Under the pieces are notes generated by a model. It was not told where the DNA came from, did no database searches, and saw nothing but the letters and a program-made list of their open reading frames with translations. From Leptodactylus fallax (taxonomy: Eukaryota; Chordata; Amphibia; Anura; Leptodactylidae), in NCBI GenBank assembly GCA_947044405.1, contig CAMRHE010000021.1, forward strand, positions 12,069,860 to 12,133,859: a DNA stretch of 64,000 nt, given 5' to 3'. The position numbers and the translations under genes are program-made. Positions 11,701-21,912 of this stretch are shown in pieces. Numbering within the stretch: the first letter of the stretch is position 1; each line of letters opens with the position of its first letter.

Positions 11701-12373
11701 GAGAATCCCCCGAGTGATTGAATCAGATCGGGGAACCCATTTTACAGGCAAGGTTATGAAAGCACTTTGTGGACTTCTGGACATAAAGCAAAGATTTCAT
11801 GTACCTTATCATCCACAGTCAGCAGGCATTGTGGAGCGGATGAACCGAACTATCAAAACTCGGCTATCCAAAGCACTGTTGGAAAGGGGTTTCACTTGGG
11901 TGACTTCCCTTCCAGCAGTACTGATGGGTATCCGGGCCACAGAGGCAACAACAACTGGCATAACACCATTTGAACTTATGACCGGGCGCAAGATGTCTAT
12001 CTGTTGGCCAAGTGAACCCCAAATTTCTACACCCATGAAAGATGCTATTGCTAGAGATGTGTTTCTCCAACAGGTTCAGCAGAACCTGAAGGAATTGCTA
12101 CCGCATGCAGCAATAAAGATGAATAAACCGTACCTACAGGGGGAAACTCCCATGCCCTCTGTAGGGGAAATGGTCATGGTCAAAGTATTCCGCAAGGCCG
12201 GGCCCTGGCATGCAAACTGGGAAGGACCCTACCAGGTCCTGGAAGTAATGGGTAGCACTATGCTGAAAGTACAAAGGCCAATCTCAACAAAAAAACGCTC
12301 ACACAGACAAAAGGCAGGGTTTTGGATCCACATTGACCAAGCAAAGGCTACCCGTGCCTCCCCAACTCAATAA
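8705..12373 (+). CDS. pol: ERV pro-pol, uninterrupted (protease, RT, RNase H, integrase)
   Basis: One open frame of 1,222 codons after the TGA at 8702-8704. Protease has LDTGAE (8813 on). RT has TIDLR, STIDVANGFF (motif A), LPQGFHSSP (motif B) and YVDD at 9773-9784 (motif C). A degenerate connection domain precedes an RNase H with VDGS (Asp at 10667), AELEA, YSDSS and a C-terminal KADE. Integrase has the HHCC finger (about 11340-11460), catalytic Asp at 11546, Asp at 11726 and Glu at 11834 (35 residues apart, D,D-35-E) and a GPY-type C-terminus near 12220. All catalytic residues I can identify are present. Without a start codon of its own it would be made as a Gag-Pol fusion. Confidence 0.9.
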   Translation, partial: RSGIPKDLAPICHIILDSSGRPHIKARIKDHDTKIMLDTGAEISITNVKHDLHPNSPQCMVIGFDHQQGGVRAHRIDEVLVELDRNRTLKIPMWYYPGTDNIIGTDVITQNGWIIDLANCIVWKGPRRSKVYVIQHQCLGPPLPAIENSSNVLEHKWPEVSHNIDLEPIVFEYPDLWAQSKNDCGRMVGVQVDIQGPDPPPQRQYRFPPEATQSILETVQDLEVRGVVIEGNSKCNNPLWPVKKKGAGVETTWRLTIDLRILNKYTPMSAPVVAQTPDIMARVSGKSLIFSTIDVANGFFSIELTESCRYKFAFTVGNKQYMFCVLPQGFHSSPTYFHQALAAVLSVFSRPECLLQYVDDLLLHTETMEDHLVLLKELLGLLAQAGLKLSPHKANLARTEVTFLGVQISYGAKGILAARVEAMVKIPRPDSLQNLRKFLGVANFMREFIEDFAVKAKPLYELLRGEQPSLKDWSETQEEAFSTLKRDLSSTPVLATPHPEGKLAIQAHAGAESISTVLLQKIGSEYRPLGYFSRLLSPVERGFDECAKQLTAIHYAVKATEQIVGFRPLTVQTPHSPLALLLRDTLPGVSQQRFGKWIMELSGRNLTVDHKAKYVLSQLLNMTGIEHDCGQLTQVTDPQLFRMTTNPDDRVIFVDGSRFCLNGTYMTGFAVLDETMGTQKLVKLPGHMSAQRAELEAVREALLIQPPGNRTIYSDSSYVVRSLTLHLDTWKRRGFVDSQNKPLAHASVLKELWEWVMAHPGNASIIKIPAHQKGDNPLIRGNNKADESAKLGAVSGVLQESDTEAIPVHQIKIRNKQLKDGPVSFEEEQSKDPLLAAHLTSPQDPWTVQQGILCYDTGTKPLPLPVVPQHLQAELTRVNHQLLGHLSRDKLLTLLKDKLYWPGMSKTVEEVTQQCLVCAQVNPRASALKPVLQRVPPAEGPWSTLQIDYIGPLPAGSRNCRYALVVVDVFSKWVEAIPTVNDSATTTARVLWEHILSRWRIPRVIESDRGTHFTGKVMKALCGLLDIKQRFHVPYHPQSAGIVERMNRTIKTRLSKALLERGFTWVTSLPAVLMGIRATEATTTGITPFELMTGRKMSICWPSEPQISTPMKDAIARDVFLQQVQQNLKELLPHAAIKMNKPYLQGETPMPSVGEMVMVKVFRKAGPWHANWEGPYQVLEVMGSTMLKVQRPISTKKRSHRQKAGFWIHIDQAKATRASPTQ

Positions 12374-12557
12374 GGTCATGAGTATAGAGTTGGGTGAAGG
12401 GGGGGGTAGTAGGTCAAAGGTATATCAAAACATTTCATATTATCATGTTATTCTTTACCAGATCACAGAATAAAGGGTTACCTCCATACAAGGAACCATA
12501 AAAGGTAGGGATCATGCCAGCAGAGTGTACCTCCAACTTGTATTAATAGCGGTAAGC
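12374..12557 (+). other. Pol-env intergenic region
   Basis: 184 bp with a G-rich run near 12400 and the candidate splice acceptor at 12451-12461. The env frame is open from 12474, so a spliced leader entering downstream of the TAA at 12471 could supply the first Env residues. Confidence 0.45.
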
Positions 12558-15451
12558 ATGGCACTGGCGGATTTAGCCTTTGCAGGGAATAGTTCTGAAC
12601 CCACATTTGGCTCAGATGAGAGATCACCCGAATTTCCAGGTCTTCTCTCAGTAGAAAGTCTGGAAGGAAAAATCCTGGAACCATACAGCAACTTTACATT
12701 TGTACCAGGGCAGTGGTACTTGTATGGTTTCCAGAGGGAGGGTTTTGCCAATGGTGTGGTTCAGCACTATACCCCGGTGGAGAACGTATCCGCCATACAA
12801 CATGACCTACATGCTCTATGCCTCAAGGAGTACAGACATTTCCAGGACTCAGAACCAACAGCTATCAAATCAGTAAGATGGGTGTCTAGAAATCCCCACT
12901 TACATCCTTATAGGCCAGTGATAGTAAACACAACAAAGGTGCTGTGCACCAAAGCAGGAGTCCTGAGTCCTGAAGATGTCACTGGGGCAGAATACAGTGG
13001 ATGGTACATTCTAAAAGCCACTTTTCTGAAACATACCAGTCAGGATAGCTTAAGAGTTAGGACATACTTTGATAGACCCATACCAGTAAAGGGCACCCTG
13101 AAGGCGTACTGTATGCTAAGGGATTCTCATATGGTAATAACTAGGGAATCCAAATATGCTGAAGGACATGTGTCCACGGACTATTTAGGGACCAGCATAT
13201 TGATTTTAAAGTTAAACTGCAGTAAATCTGGACAAGTATTATGGAACAATCAGAGCGGCCCAGTAAAACTTGAAGGCCTATACAGAGCCACAGTTTTGAA
13301 GGTACGAGCTGATGCGAAGGATCAGAGGTATACTCAGCTGGAGGGATCTCCATCCATTCGATCTTTTATGATTACCATTATGAGGGATGCTTGTGTACCA
13401 GATGTGACAGGACGTTATTTCATCACCTATGCACACTGGGAACCAGACACTCAGATGGTAATGTCAGACTCTAACCCATGGAGATGGGATATAGTCTGTA
13501 ACGGAGTGGATTCTCCAATAATTGATGTATGGATGGATGGGACCCCTATGACTGAGGAATACCGGAATAGATATGTATCTTCTGATTGGAAGGATCCCAG
13601 AGGCAGAGATATTAACTTTGCTATCAATATTGATGGTTCATTTAAATGGCCATTTTGTGAGGCAGTCGATGAGGGGTGTTGGACATTTACACAGTGGGTT
13701 TATCTTGCCACAACTAAACCCATCCGGAATCTCGTATTAGAGACTGGAGAAGGTGACCAATGGTATCCATTTAAAGGAAGAGGTAAAGTATGTGTGACTG
13801 TGGTAAGGGTCCCTTATGAAACTGAAGTTCTTCAGCCAGTAAAACCCCACAGGGATTCCTGTAATGCCCCAACCTATCAAATGGCTGATCCCATAGCTCC
13901 ACAGTTAGCATCTCCCTGGAAAATCATCACCAAAACCAAATTCGTCCTATATACCTGGAGGATTTCGGTTGATGATTTTAGAGTAGACCACTGGGACCAT
14001 AGATGTGAGGAGTTTGTGAGAAATCAGATCGATATGATAAAAGGATGGGTAGAGGTGGGACAAGAAGTAAGGAAGGATGCTACCAGATACAGGAAGTACA
14101 GGGGGAGAAGGGATTTGATTGCCATGGGTTTAGGAGGAGGTGCAATGGGAATAGGGGCACTGAACACTATGGACCTGGAAGTCCTGAGAAACAAACTCGG
14201 GAATCTGGCGAAACATACTGGGGAAGGCCTCAAGACCCAAGTTGATGTAAATCATGTTTTGGAGGATTTACAACACTCACATATAGATGCCACTAGCTCC
14301 CTATCTTCTGCTTTACGAGAGAAGTTTAGACTATTAGTCGTGGGTCTCCTGGAAGAACAGGATAGAGCTCAGCTTGCTCTGGCATGTACTCAGGTTCAGG
14401 GTGAACTTTCCAGCAACCTTAAACATATTGTGTCCTCACTGTATAATGGACACTACCCTTTTAACCTCCAGCAAAGGGTGAGTCCTTTTATCACTCCTTT
14501 TGCTGCCAACCATACTAACTGGTGGGTCATTCAGTGGCATGGTGCCATAATCTCACTTGCACTGCTTCATCCCTGGCACCTGTCTCTGGCAACGTGAGAC
14601 GTGGGTATGGTGCTATCAACCTAGGTATAATGATGAATAACAGAACAGTGTTACATCCACAGCTCTCCTCAGATATCCTGACCTATGAGACCGGCCATCC
14701 TTATCTGTTTGATACAGATGGATGTTGGAGGAAAGAGGATGCTATCCTCTGCCAAGGGGATCATGATCGGGTGCTCAGACACCAGTGTTGGGATAATGAG
14801 GGGTTCTGTGAGATGAAAAGCAGCTCAATACCTCCATCTAGTTTGAAGTACTTGGGTCAAGGGTATTAGTGTTGGTACCAGTCTGTTAATGTATCATATA
14901 CCATTTATACAACTAACTGCACTGAAAGAGGTGAACTCCTCCCAGGAGCATATTGTACCCTTTATCCCGTTCTAGGTGTCGATGTAGCAGAGCAGAAGGG
15001 GAGAACACCGATTACCCCAGAGAAGAGGTTGGATATCCATCCAGATACTCCTGTAAGGCTCCAGAGGATCCCTCTTGGTTTTGGCAGAAAACTGAGACAC
15101 CTGCTACTAGACTTCACTAAGGAGGAAAGTGTCATAGAGAAGCTCAAAGACTCTGAAAAGCAGGCCACCATCTTATTGAAACATGACCAGTCAAAGATAA
15201 CAGAGATGGTTCATGCCCTGGAGAAGGACTCAGCCGTATCTTGGTGGGAGAGTCTGTTCGGATATAGCCCCAAAGCAACATCATTCTTCAATCTGCTTGT
15301 ACACCCAGTCATAGTCCTCCTCGTCCTAGTGGCCATTATGTATATAGGAATGATCTTCATCTATAGGAAGATAAAAGGCCTGGCCCGTCAGCTTCAAAAG
15401 GGCCAGGCCGTACATCACGAACTTACCCGAAGGCAGGGACTAAGGACTTGA
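12558..15451 (+). pseudogene. env: ERV env, one frameshift and one stop
   Basis: Large surface/transmembrane glycoprotein. The first ATG in frame is 12558, but the hydrophobic signal sequence (YLQLVLIAVSMALADLAFA) begins upstream at about 12528. SU has many N-glycosylation sequons and cysteines. A furin-like RGRR at 14100-14111 is followed by a Gly/Ala/Met-rich fusion-peptide-like segment, placing SU at roughly 520 residues. The frame ends at TGA 14595-14597 and continues in another frame from about 14522, with an in-frame TAG at 14867-14869. A coiled-coil ectodomain, a membrane anchor (about 15290-15360) and a basic cytoplasmic tail follow, to TGA at 15449. The CX6CC motif of gamma-type TMs is not evident. 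Confidence 0.82.
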
Positions 15452-16554
15452 TACCAATACAGTCCCAGCCTTAACTTGTAAATAATGTTTTCAATGTAAT
15501 TTTCTATATTCTTGTACATTTTTGCATTTTTGTGTGTGCACATAGACACTTCAGGTGTAAGTGCCTGTTATGGTCTGTACAACAACATACGCCTCCCACA
15601 CTGAACACTGAGTGTGTTTGTGTATAGACATACTTGCATTTGCATCTTTTAGTGTAATTCCCATCTACACCTGGGTCTGAAGATTCATGTGTTTATGGAT
15701 GAGTAGGAAACACGTGCTCTTGTGGCAGGAGTCTCTATGTGCACCAATACCAGCACATCCTTTTATTTTTATCGCCTTGATCTATAGGGGGGTGGGAATT
15801 TGTGTGTTTGGTGGATGAGTGGGATATATATATAAGTTGCATTAATTTCTGTTAGGTAAAGGGGTGTAAGGATCCTTAGGGACAGGTAAGGTACCCCTAC
15901 ACTGTAAGGTAATTGCCACCTCGGCCATATAAAATGGTATGGTTCATAATGGATGGATTGAATGTACATGGGAAGCAGTGCCTCTCCCCACAATTCGATT
16001 TTAGGTTCTGAGACATCATTTCAGATGCAGGTTCACAGACCTGCCTTGATAAAAGTCCATGTTTTTCTGTTCATGGAGGCCGGTGACAACTTCACTGGTG
16101 ACCTGTGCTTAAGTACAGGTAGCGGTCCTGTAGGACAGTTGGTGTCATGTGGCAAGGTGGTCTAACCCTGCGTGAGCTTCAGTCTGTACCAAAGGTGGTG
16201 CTGCATGTACCGTGACAATGGACTGTGGTTTAAAGGTCTTACCTGACTAACTGTGGGATGGATAAAAATGTTCCCGTCCAGGTCAGTGTGACATATTGGG
16301 GTGGACCGTAGAAAGTATCACTGACACCACAAATTAGGACGCGCAAAAGACGTTTTCTGTGAGCAGAGGATATTGGGCGACAGTCATAGGTGGGAAAGTG
16401 TCCCTGGAAATGATTGATGTCTTGGTACCTAAATCCAAATTATACTTCATTCCATCCTGAACCATTACCAGGAATGAATAGGGCTGAGGGGGCAATAACG
16501 ACCAAACAAACACTTCCTCAAATTACATTGTCGTGTTCCTGACAACAGGGGGAT
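15452..16554 (+). other. ERV 3' region, no clear gene
   Basis: 1.1 kb between env and the 3' LTR. Only short frames occur (for example 67 codons from 15962) without recognisable motifs. It may hold decayed accessory sequence or regulatory RNA. A G-rich stretch at 16480-16492 and 'caacaggggga' at 16543-16553, directly before the LTR, are candidate polypurine tracts; the latter is correctly placed for plus-strand priming. Confidence 0.55.
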
Positions 16555-17093
16555 TGTAAAGGGAAGTGCTTACCACAAACATTAATATATATATATTTAT
16601 CTATTATCTCAATCATTCCATTCAGAACTTCTGAGCATAAGTGTCTGCAGGCTACAAAACCTGTTTTCAAAGAGGGCCAGGAAGGCTTTTGTTTGAAAGG
16701 GTGGAGATGGAATATGCTAATGAGACCTTCATGGTGATGGTAATCAGCTTCCCTTGTTCAAAGAGAGTTCCACTGAACAAGGGACATTAGAAGTCAGATG
16801 GGGGAGGTAGGTCATTACCCCTGGGCCAAGGATCGATTTTAAGTGTTAAAGCGCCATCCCAAGACTCATAAGAAGTATTGCATCTAAACTTATATTACAA
16901 TACCAAGAGCCTGATTGGAGTGACAACATCTAGGTGGGCAGAGTTGTGGGCTATAAATATGATGGGCCAAAAGCCCTCTCTCTCTCTCTTCACCAGCCGC
17001 CTTGGGATATGGACTGACCAGCCTCATCTAATATACCACCAGAGCATAATAAGGCTTAAGTATAACTTTCTCTCTCTATCTCTTTATCCATCC

Positions 17094-17156
<63 letters not shown>

Positions 17157-17514
17157 CATTTATCTATCAGTCACCCTCTATTAATCTGTATTACTACTGC
17201 TGTGTTCCTTACAGAAAGGGTCAGTTAGTAACTTGTCAGGGGTTGTGTGTGTGTGTGTATGTGTGTGTGTATGTAGCGATATCTGTAGGTTTTATATTCA
17301 CCTGGGTAATTGGGTTCTGTACTTATGGAATTGCACTGTGTTAATACTGTTTTGTATTATTCTATAACCTAGTTCCATCATATTACAAGTGCATTAATAA
17401 TAAACGTATTTTATTATTGATATTGTGGGGTAAATTATCGTACATGCAAACCAGTCAAGGGAAACTGGGATCAGGGAAGAATATTAATTATTAATAAGAC
17501 CCAGATCTCTAACA
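16555..17514 (+). repeat. ERV 3' LTR
   Basis: Starts TGTAAAGGG and ends CTCTAACA; 960 bp. TATA box at 16952-16959, (ATCT)n at about 17095-17168, AATAAA at 17399-17404. It lacks the segment of about 35 bp present near 6160-6195 of the 5' LTR. The GTGTC duplication follows. Confidence 0.93.
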
Positions 17515-17519
17515 GTGTC
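17515..17519. repeat. ERV target-site duplication, right copy (GTGTC)
   Basis: Matches 5255-5259 exactly and abuts the 3' LTR end. Confidence 0.9.
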
Positions 17520-18219
17520 CCAATGCCAGAAATGATAGGCCTCCCAGGGTTGCCATATTGGGTATCTTTGGGAGCTTATAGAAGCAGCCCGGCCTGGGAT
17601 CCTCTGGGATAAGCACTATTACCTGCTTCTGGACCTGGATTGGAAACTTCTTGATCATATCCTTTAGTTGTTTCATGTAGGCCTCTGTGGGATCACTTCC
17701 AAGTTTGGAGTAATGGATGGGATTTGACAGTTGCCTGTTTGCTTCCTAGATATAGTCTGAGGTGTTCATTATGACTATTGTGCCCCCTTTGTCAGCAGGT
17801 TTTATTATAATATCCTGATTTTCTTTCAGTGAAGTAATAGCCTTCTGTTCCTGCAGGGTTAGGTTATGCACCTGTTTCTTTTGTTTCTCCAGGATTTCTG
17901 ATTTTACTTTGCTTCTGAAACAGTCAATATATTTATCCAGTGCTGCGTTGGTTCCAGGGTGTGGGGTCCAGGTAGATTTTTTGGTAGGATTCCTTATGGG
18001 CTGTTCTGTCTCAGAGTTGCAGCTGTATGGAAGATCTTTGTCATAAAAATATTCCCTCAATCTTATTTTTCTGAAAAATTCCTGCATTTCATTGCAGAGT
18101 TTGATATGGTCAGTGTGTGCTGAGGAGCAGAAGGAGAGACCTTTGGAGAGAACTGACATTTTTATACACTTGAAAAAGGGCTTTTTGCTGCTGGAAACGC
18201 GTAGTGTGCCTGAGCTCAA
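17515..18219 (-). pseudogene. PLE N-terminal part of the polyprotein
   Basis: On the minus strand this is the upstream part of the PLE interrupted by the ERV. The N-terminal region has VLSKGLSFCSS and LREYFYDKDLPYSC, followed by a WTPHPG stretch and then the conserved PLE block (IIIKPADKGGTIVIM) that leads into the RT core. An in-frame TAG at 17746-17748 interrupts it, after which the same frame runs to the ERV edge (YKLPKIPN and following). It continues in register of the protein family at 5259 on the other side of the ERV. Part of the same dead element as 4439-5259 and 2260-2811. Confidence 0.85.
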
Positions 18220-18239
18220 TAAAAATACATGACTGGACC

Positions 18240-18605
18240 AGCGCTGGTACGCCCGTGTTGCATTTTGTTTTTTTTAAGGATTCTAAGATCCTTTGAAGGT
18301 CCATGTCTTTAGTGTATAAAAAGTTTGTGAATTTTTAGTTTCTTGTATAACACCATGTCTGATGAAGGGAGCTAGTACTCTCGAAAGCTCACCATCAAAT
18401 ATACTCAGTTAGCTTCTAAAAGGCATCGCCTGATTTCTTCACTCTTTCAGTAGGTCCGGGTAAGACCTTTCCTCTTTTATCTAGAGCATGGTTTCTTATG
18501 TGCACTTAAATTGGTGATGTTTTTTTGACCGTCTTAAATATTTATTATTATAATTTATATTAAAAGTTAAGTTTTATAGTTCTTTGGATCCTCTGCTTGT
18601 GACAA
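18240..18605. repeat. PLE 5' terminal region, inverted relative to its 3' end
   Basis: About 18268-18450 is the reverse complement of about 1935-2135 (hammerhead-like CTGATGA...GAAA core on the plus strand here). About 18445-18600 is the reverse complement of 1283-1428. Together they form inverted termini of the nest, more than 300 bp in total. A stretch to 18659 separates them from the 15-bp direct repeat. Confidence 0.65.
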
Positions 18606-18659
18606 TAGATTGATGGATCATGAAGTTTATTTAATAACATTATAATTGCATGCTTTGGC

Positions 18660-18674
18660 GATAACACCACTGAC
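18660..18674. repeat. 15-bp direct repeat, right copy
   Basis: Identical to 1260-1274, same orientation; closes the nest. Confidence 0.65.
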
Positions 18675-18958
18675 CCATCATTGCATCCACTACTGACAAT
18701 AGTTGATCACAACTTTACTATTTCACTCAAAGCACAGATCTTGTCTTGAAAACTCTTCTCTAGACCTAAATGAGGCAGCTCCAGACTATTGTTGATTATA
18801 GTTATGAGAGTACAGTAAAGCATATGACTAAATTCTGTTAACAGAGCATAGGAAAAGTTCAGGCAAGATGGTAGCCTTATAATCATATACAGAAAATAGA
18901 AAAAAAAATCTACAATCAGTAACAAGTTATATATATTTCTGTTTTTAATGAATACATG
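18675..18958. other. No recognisable feature
   Basis: AT-rich sequence without a supported frame or repeat. Confidence 0.4.
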
Positions 18959-18962
18959 TTAA

Positions 18963-19966
18963 CCCCTTCCCGCCAGTGACATTTTTCAATTTTCGTTTTT
19001 TCGTTTTTGACTCCCCCCTTCCAAACCCAATAACTTTTTTATTTTTCCGTTCTCAGAGCCATATGAGGTCTTAATGTTTGTGGGACAAATTTTTTTCATG
19101 ATTCTACCATTTATTATTCTGTACAATCTACTGGGAAGCTGGAAAAAAATTTAGAATGGGGTGGATTTGAAGAAAAAGAGCATTTGTGTAAATTTCTTAA
19201 GGGCTTCGTTTTTACGGCGTTCGCTCTACAGCCAAATTGAGATGTCATCTGTATTCTATGTTTCAGTACGATTCCAGGGATACCAAATTTAAATGTTTTT
19301 ATTTACATTTTAACCCCTTAACAAAAATCCAAAACTGTGCAAAAAGATATTTTTTTTAAAAGTCACCATATTCTGACACCCGTAACTTTTTTATATTTCC
19401 GTGTACGGGGATGTATAGGGCATCTTTTTTGCAGGACCATGTGTACTTTTTAGTTATACCATTTTGGGGAATTACTATTGCTTTGATCACTTTTTATTCA
19501 AATTTTTATCAAAGGCAAAACAGTGAAAAAACGGCGATTTGGCACTTTTGATTTTTTTTTCCCGCTACAGCGTTTACCGTACGGGAAAAATATATTTATA
19601 GATTTGTAGACCGGGTGTTTTCAGACACAGGGATACCTAATGTGTATGTGTTTCACAGTATTTAAGTACTTTTATATGTGTTCTAGGGAAAGGGGGGTTG
19701 ATTTGAGGTTTTAATATTTTTTATTTTCTTTTTTATATTTTTTTTTACTTTTTATAATTTTGTATTTTGCATTTATTAGACCCTCTAGGTGTCTTGAACC
19801 CCAGGAGGTCTAATCACTAATGCAATGCATTACAATGATAATGCTTTGCAATGCATTGCAAGAAAACAGCGCTTCTACTGTATTGCAGGCTACATAGAGT
19901 AGCCTGCAATAGAAGTTAATGAAAGACAGGCCTGGGAGCCTTCACAAGGCGGATGTCAGGAAAGGG
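18963..19966. mobile_element. TTAA-flanked non-autonomous DNA element, copy 1
   Basis: TTAA at 18959-18962 and 19967-19970 flank termini CCCCTTCC and GGAAAGGG, an inverted pair. TTAA duplication is the signature of piggyBac and Kolobok superfamilies. No transposase is present. The internal sequence matches the element at 51736-52877 along most of its length (shared blocks such as 'ttataccattttgggga' and 'gatacctaatgtgtatgt'). Confidence 0.7.
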
Positions 19967-20072
19967 TTAACAAACTTAAGACAAAAATGGCATGTAACGT
20001 CTCTGCCTGTTTGGGTCTCTGCGCCACCCTCCACTCGCACACTGCGGCGAAGGAGGTGTGTTCAGTTTGATT

Positions 20073-21912
20073 CAATTTCGGGTCATAAACAGTCTGTCTG
20101 CCAGATTGAGGCAGATGTTAATTGGCTTAATGAACTAAACCTATTCTTCAACAGATTTGATCACACACCAGCTCCTCCCACCCCAGTATGTCCTTCAGCT
20201 TCCCCCACCACAATGACTTCTCCCCATGCGGCCACTTTCCAACAGACCAGTAAATCCAAAAATCCGTCTTTATCTGGCCACAGTCTGACCTTCACACGGG
20301 CCCAGGTGAGGAAGGAGATGAAAAAGATCAAGGCGAGGAAAGCCGCAGGGCCAGATGACATCAGTGCAAGGCTAATTAAGACTTGTGGGGACCAGCTGTG
20401 TGGTATAATTACATATATGTATAATATGAGCCTGAGGCAGGAAATAGTCCCTGAATTATGGAAATCTTCTTGTGTGGTACCAGTTCCAAAGAAACCCCAC
20501 CCTATGGACCTCAACGACTACAGACCTGTAGCACTGACATCCCACCTGATGAAGATCTTGGAGAGATTGGTTCTCACACATCTCCACCCTCTAGTGAGCC
20601 CCGCTATGGACCCCCTCCAGTTTGCTTATCGGCCGGGCATTGGGGTAGATGATGCCATCATCCATCTTCTGCACAGGGCTCTGTCTCACCTGGAGAAACC
20701 AGGGAACACAGTGAGAATAATGTTCTTTGACTTCTCCAGTGCTTTTAACACCATACAGCCCAGGTTATTGAGGGACAAGCTGGGCCTTGCTGGAGTGGAC
20801 CACTACCTCTCCAACTGGATCCTAGACTACCTCACAAATCGACCTCAATACGTGAGAGCCCGAGACTGTGTGTCAGGTACCGTGATCTGTAATACGGGGG
20901 CACCTCAGGGTACGGTTCTCGCCCCTTTCCTCTTCACACTGTACACTGCAGATTTTCGGTGCAACTCATCCAGCTGCTACCTACAGAAGTATTCTGACGA
21001 CTCTGCAATAGTGGGTCTCATCACAGATGATGATGACAGGGAGTACAGAGAACTGAACCAGGACTTTGTGGACTGGTGCCACCGGAACCACCTGAAGATT
21101 AACGCGGGGAAGACCAAGGAGATGGTGGTGGACTTCCGCAAAGGCAGAAGCCCTCCTAAACCAGTGGACATCCTGGGGACGGGCATCGAGATTGTGAACA
21201 CCTATAAGTACCTAGGTTTGCTCCTTAATAATAATCTGGACTGGGCAGATCATATGGAGGCCCTGTACAGGAAGGGCCACAGCAGGCTCTACCTGCTTAG
21301 GAAACTGAGAGCCTTTGGAATCCAGGGGGCACTTCTTAGAACTTTCTTCAACTCGGTAGTGGCATCAGCCATCTTCTTTGGAGTGGCCTGCTGGGGGAGC
21401 AGTATATCAACCAGGGACAGAAATAAACTTGACAAGCTGATTAGAAAGGCCAGCTCTGTCCTGGGGAGCCCACTGGACCCAGTGCAGGTGGTGGGTGACA
21501 GAAGGATACTGTCCGTGGTGAGCTCCATGCAGAAGAAGAAGTCCCATCCCATGCATGAGACTGTGATCGCGCTGAGCAGTACTGTCAGTGACCGACTGCT
21601 CCACCCTAGGTGTGAGAAGGAGCGCTATCGGAAGTCTTTCCTCCCCACCGCGGTTAGGCTGTACAACCAACACCGACCTAAGCGGAGATCATTACACACA
21701 GAGAACTGAAATATCTCTCTGCCTGTTAAATCCCCCCCCCCCCTCTGCTACGTCCTATCTGTCTGTCTGCTATTAATGTAATGCCTCTCACCTTGGAACA
21801 TTCCTGTACAATTTGTATTTGTATCTGCTTATCTTTGCTGCTGTAACACACTGAATTTCCCCATTGTGGGACTATTAAAGGACTATTATTATTATTATTA
21901 TTATTATTATTC
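20073..21912 (+). mobile_element. 5'-truncated L2-type LINE
   Basis: Begins shortly after the LTR block 'cagtttgattc' and ends in an (ATT)n tail at about 21885-21912, the 3' tail style of L2/CR1-group LINEs. LTR sequence resumes directly afterwards. It contains the C-terminal two thirds of ORF2. The 5' end is lost, as is usual after incomplete target-primed reverse transcription. Confidence 0.85.
20075..21709 (+). pseudogene. L2-type ORF2 reverse transcriptase, partial but open
   Basis: RT of a non-LTR retrotransposon: KARKAAGPDDIS and LNDYRPVALTS (motifs 1-2), MFFDFSSAFNT (A), GAPQGTVLAPFLF (B), KYSDDSAIVGL (C, Asp-Asp near 20993-20998), then INAGKTKEMVVDFR and a C-terminal block ending at TGA 21707-21709. 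The frame is open for all of the LINE. The upstream extension to an ATG at 19919 lies in the solo LTR and the TTAA element and is not part of the protein. The APE-type endonuclease N-terminus is missing. Confidence 0.88.

Larger units (their letters stand above)
5260..17514 (+). mobile_element. Endogenous retrovirus, complete provirus, snakehead-retrovirus-like
   Basis: A 12.3-kb provirus in the order LTR, tRNA-Arg primer site, gag, pro-pol, env, a 1.1-kb 3' region and LTR, with a perfect 5-bp target duplication. Features that set it apart are a Gag with a long coiled coil, a single CCHC-like knuckle, pol placed after a TGA-CGG stop in the same frame, a GPY/F-type integrase C-terminus, and an Env of about 960 codons with a furin-like site. 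Family knowledge: snakehead retrovirus also uses tRNA-Arg and has a coiled-coil Gag and large Env, so I place it near that lineage (possibly the group named lokiretroviruses). It sits inside the PLE RT gene in the opposite orientation. Confidence 0.85.

Noticed and set aside
15962..16165. 67-codon frame after env as an accessory gene
   Set aside because: No motif, weak start context, and length is within chance expectation.
19919..20074. N-terminal extension of the LINE RT frame to an ATG at 19919
   Set aside because: This stretch belongs to a TTAA element and a solo LTR, not to the LINE.
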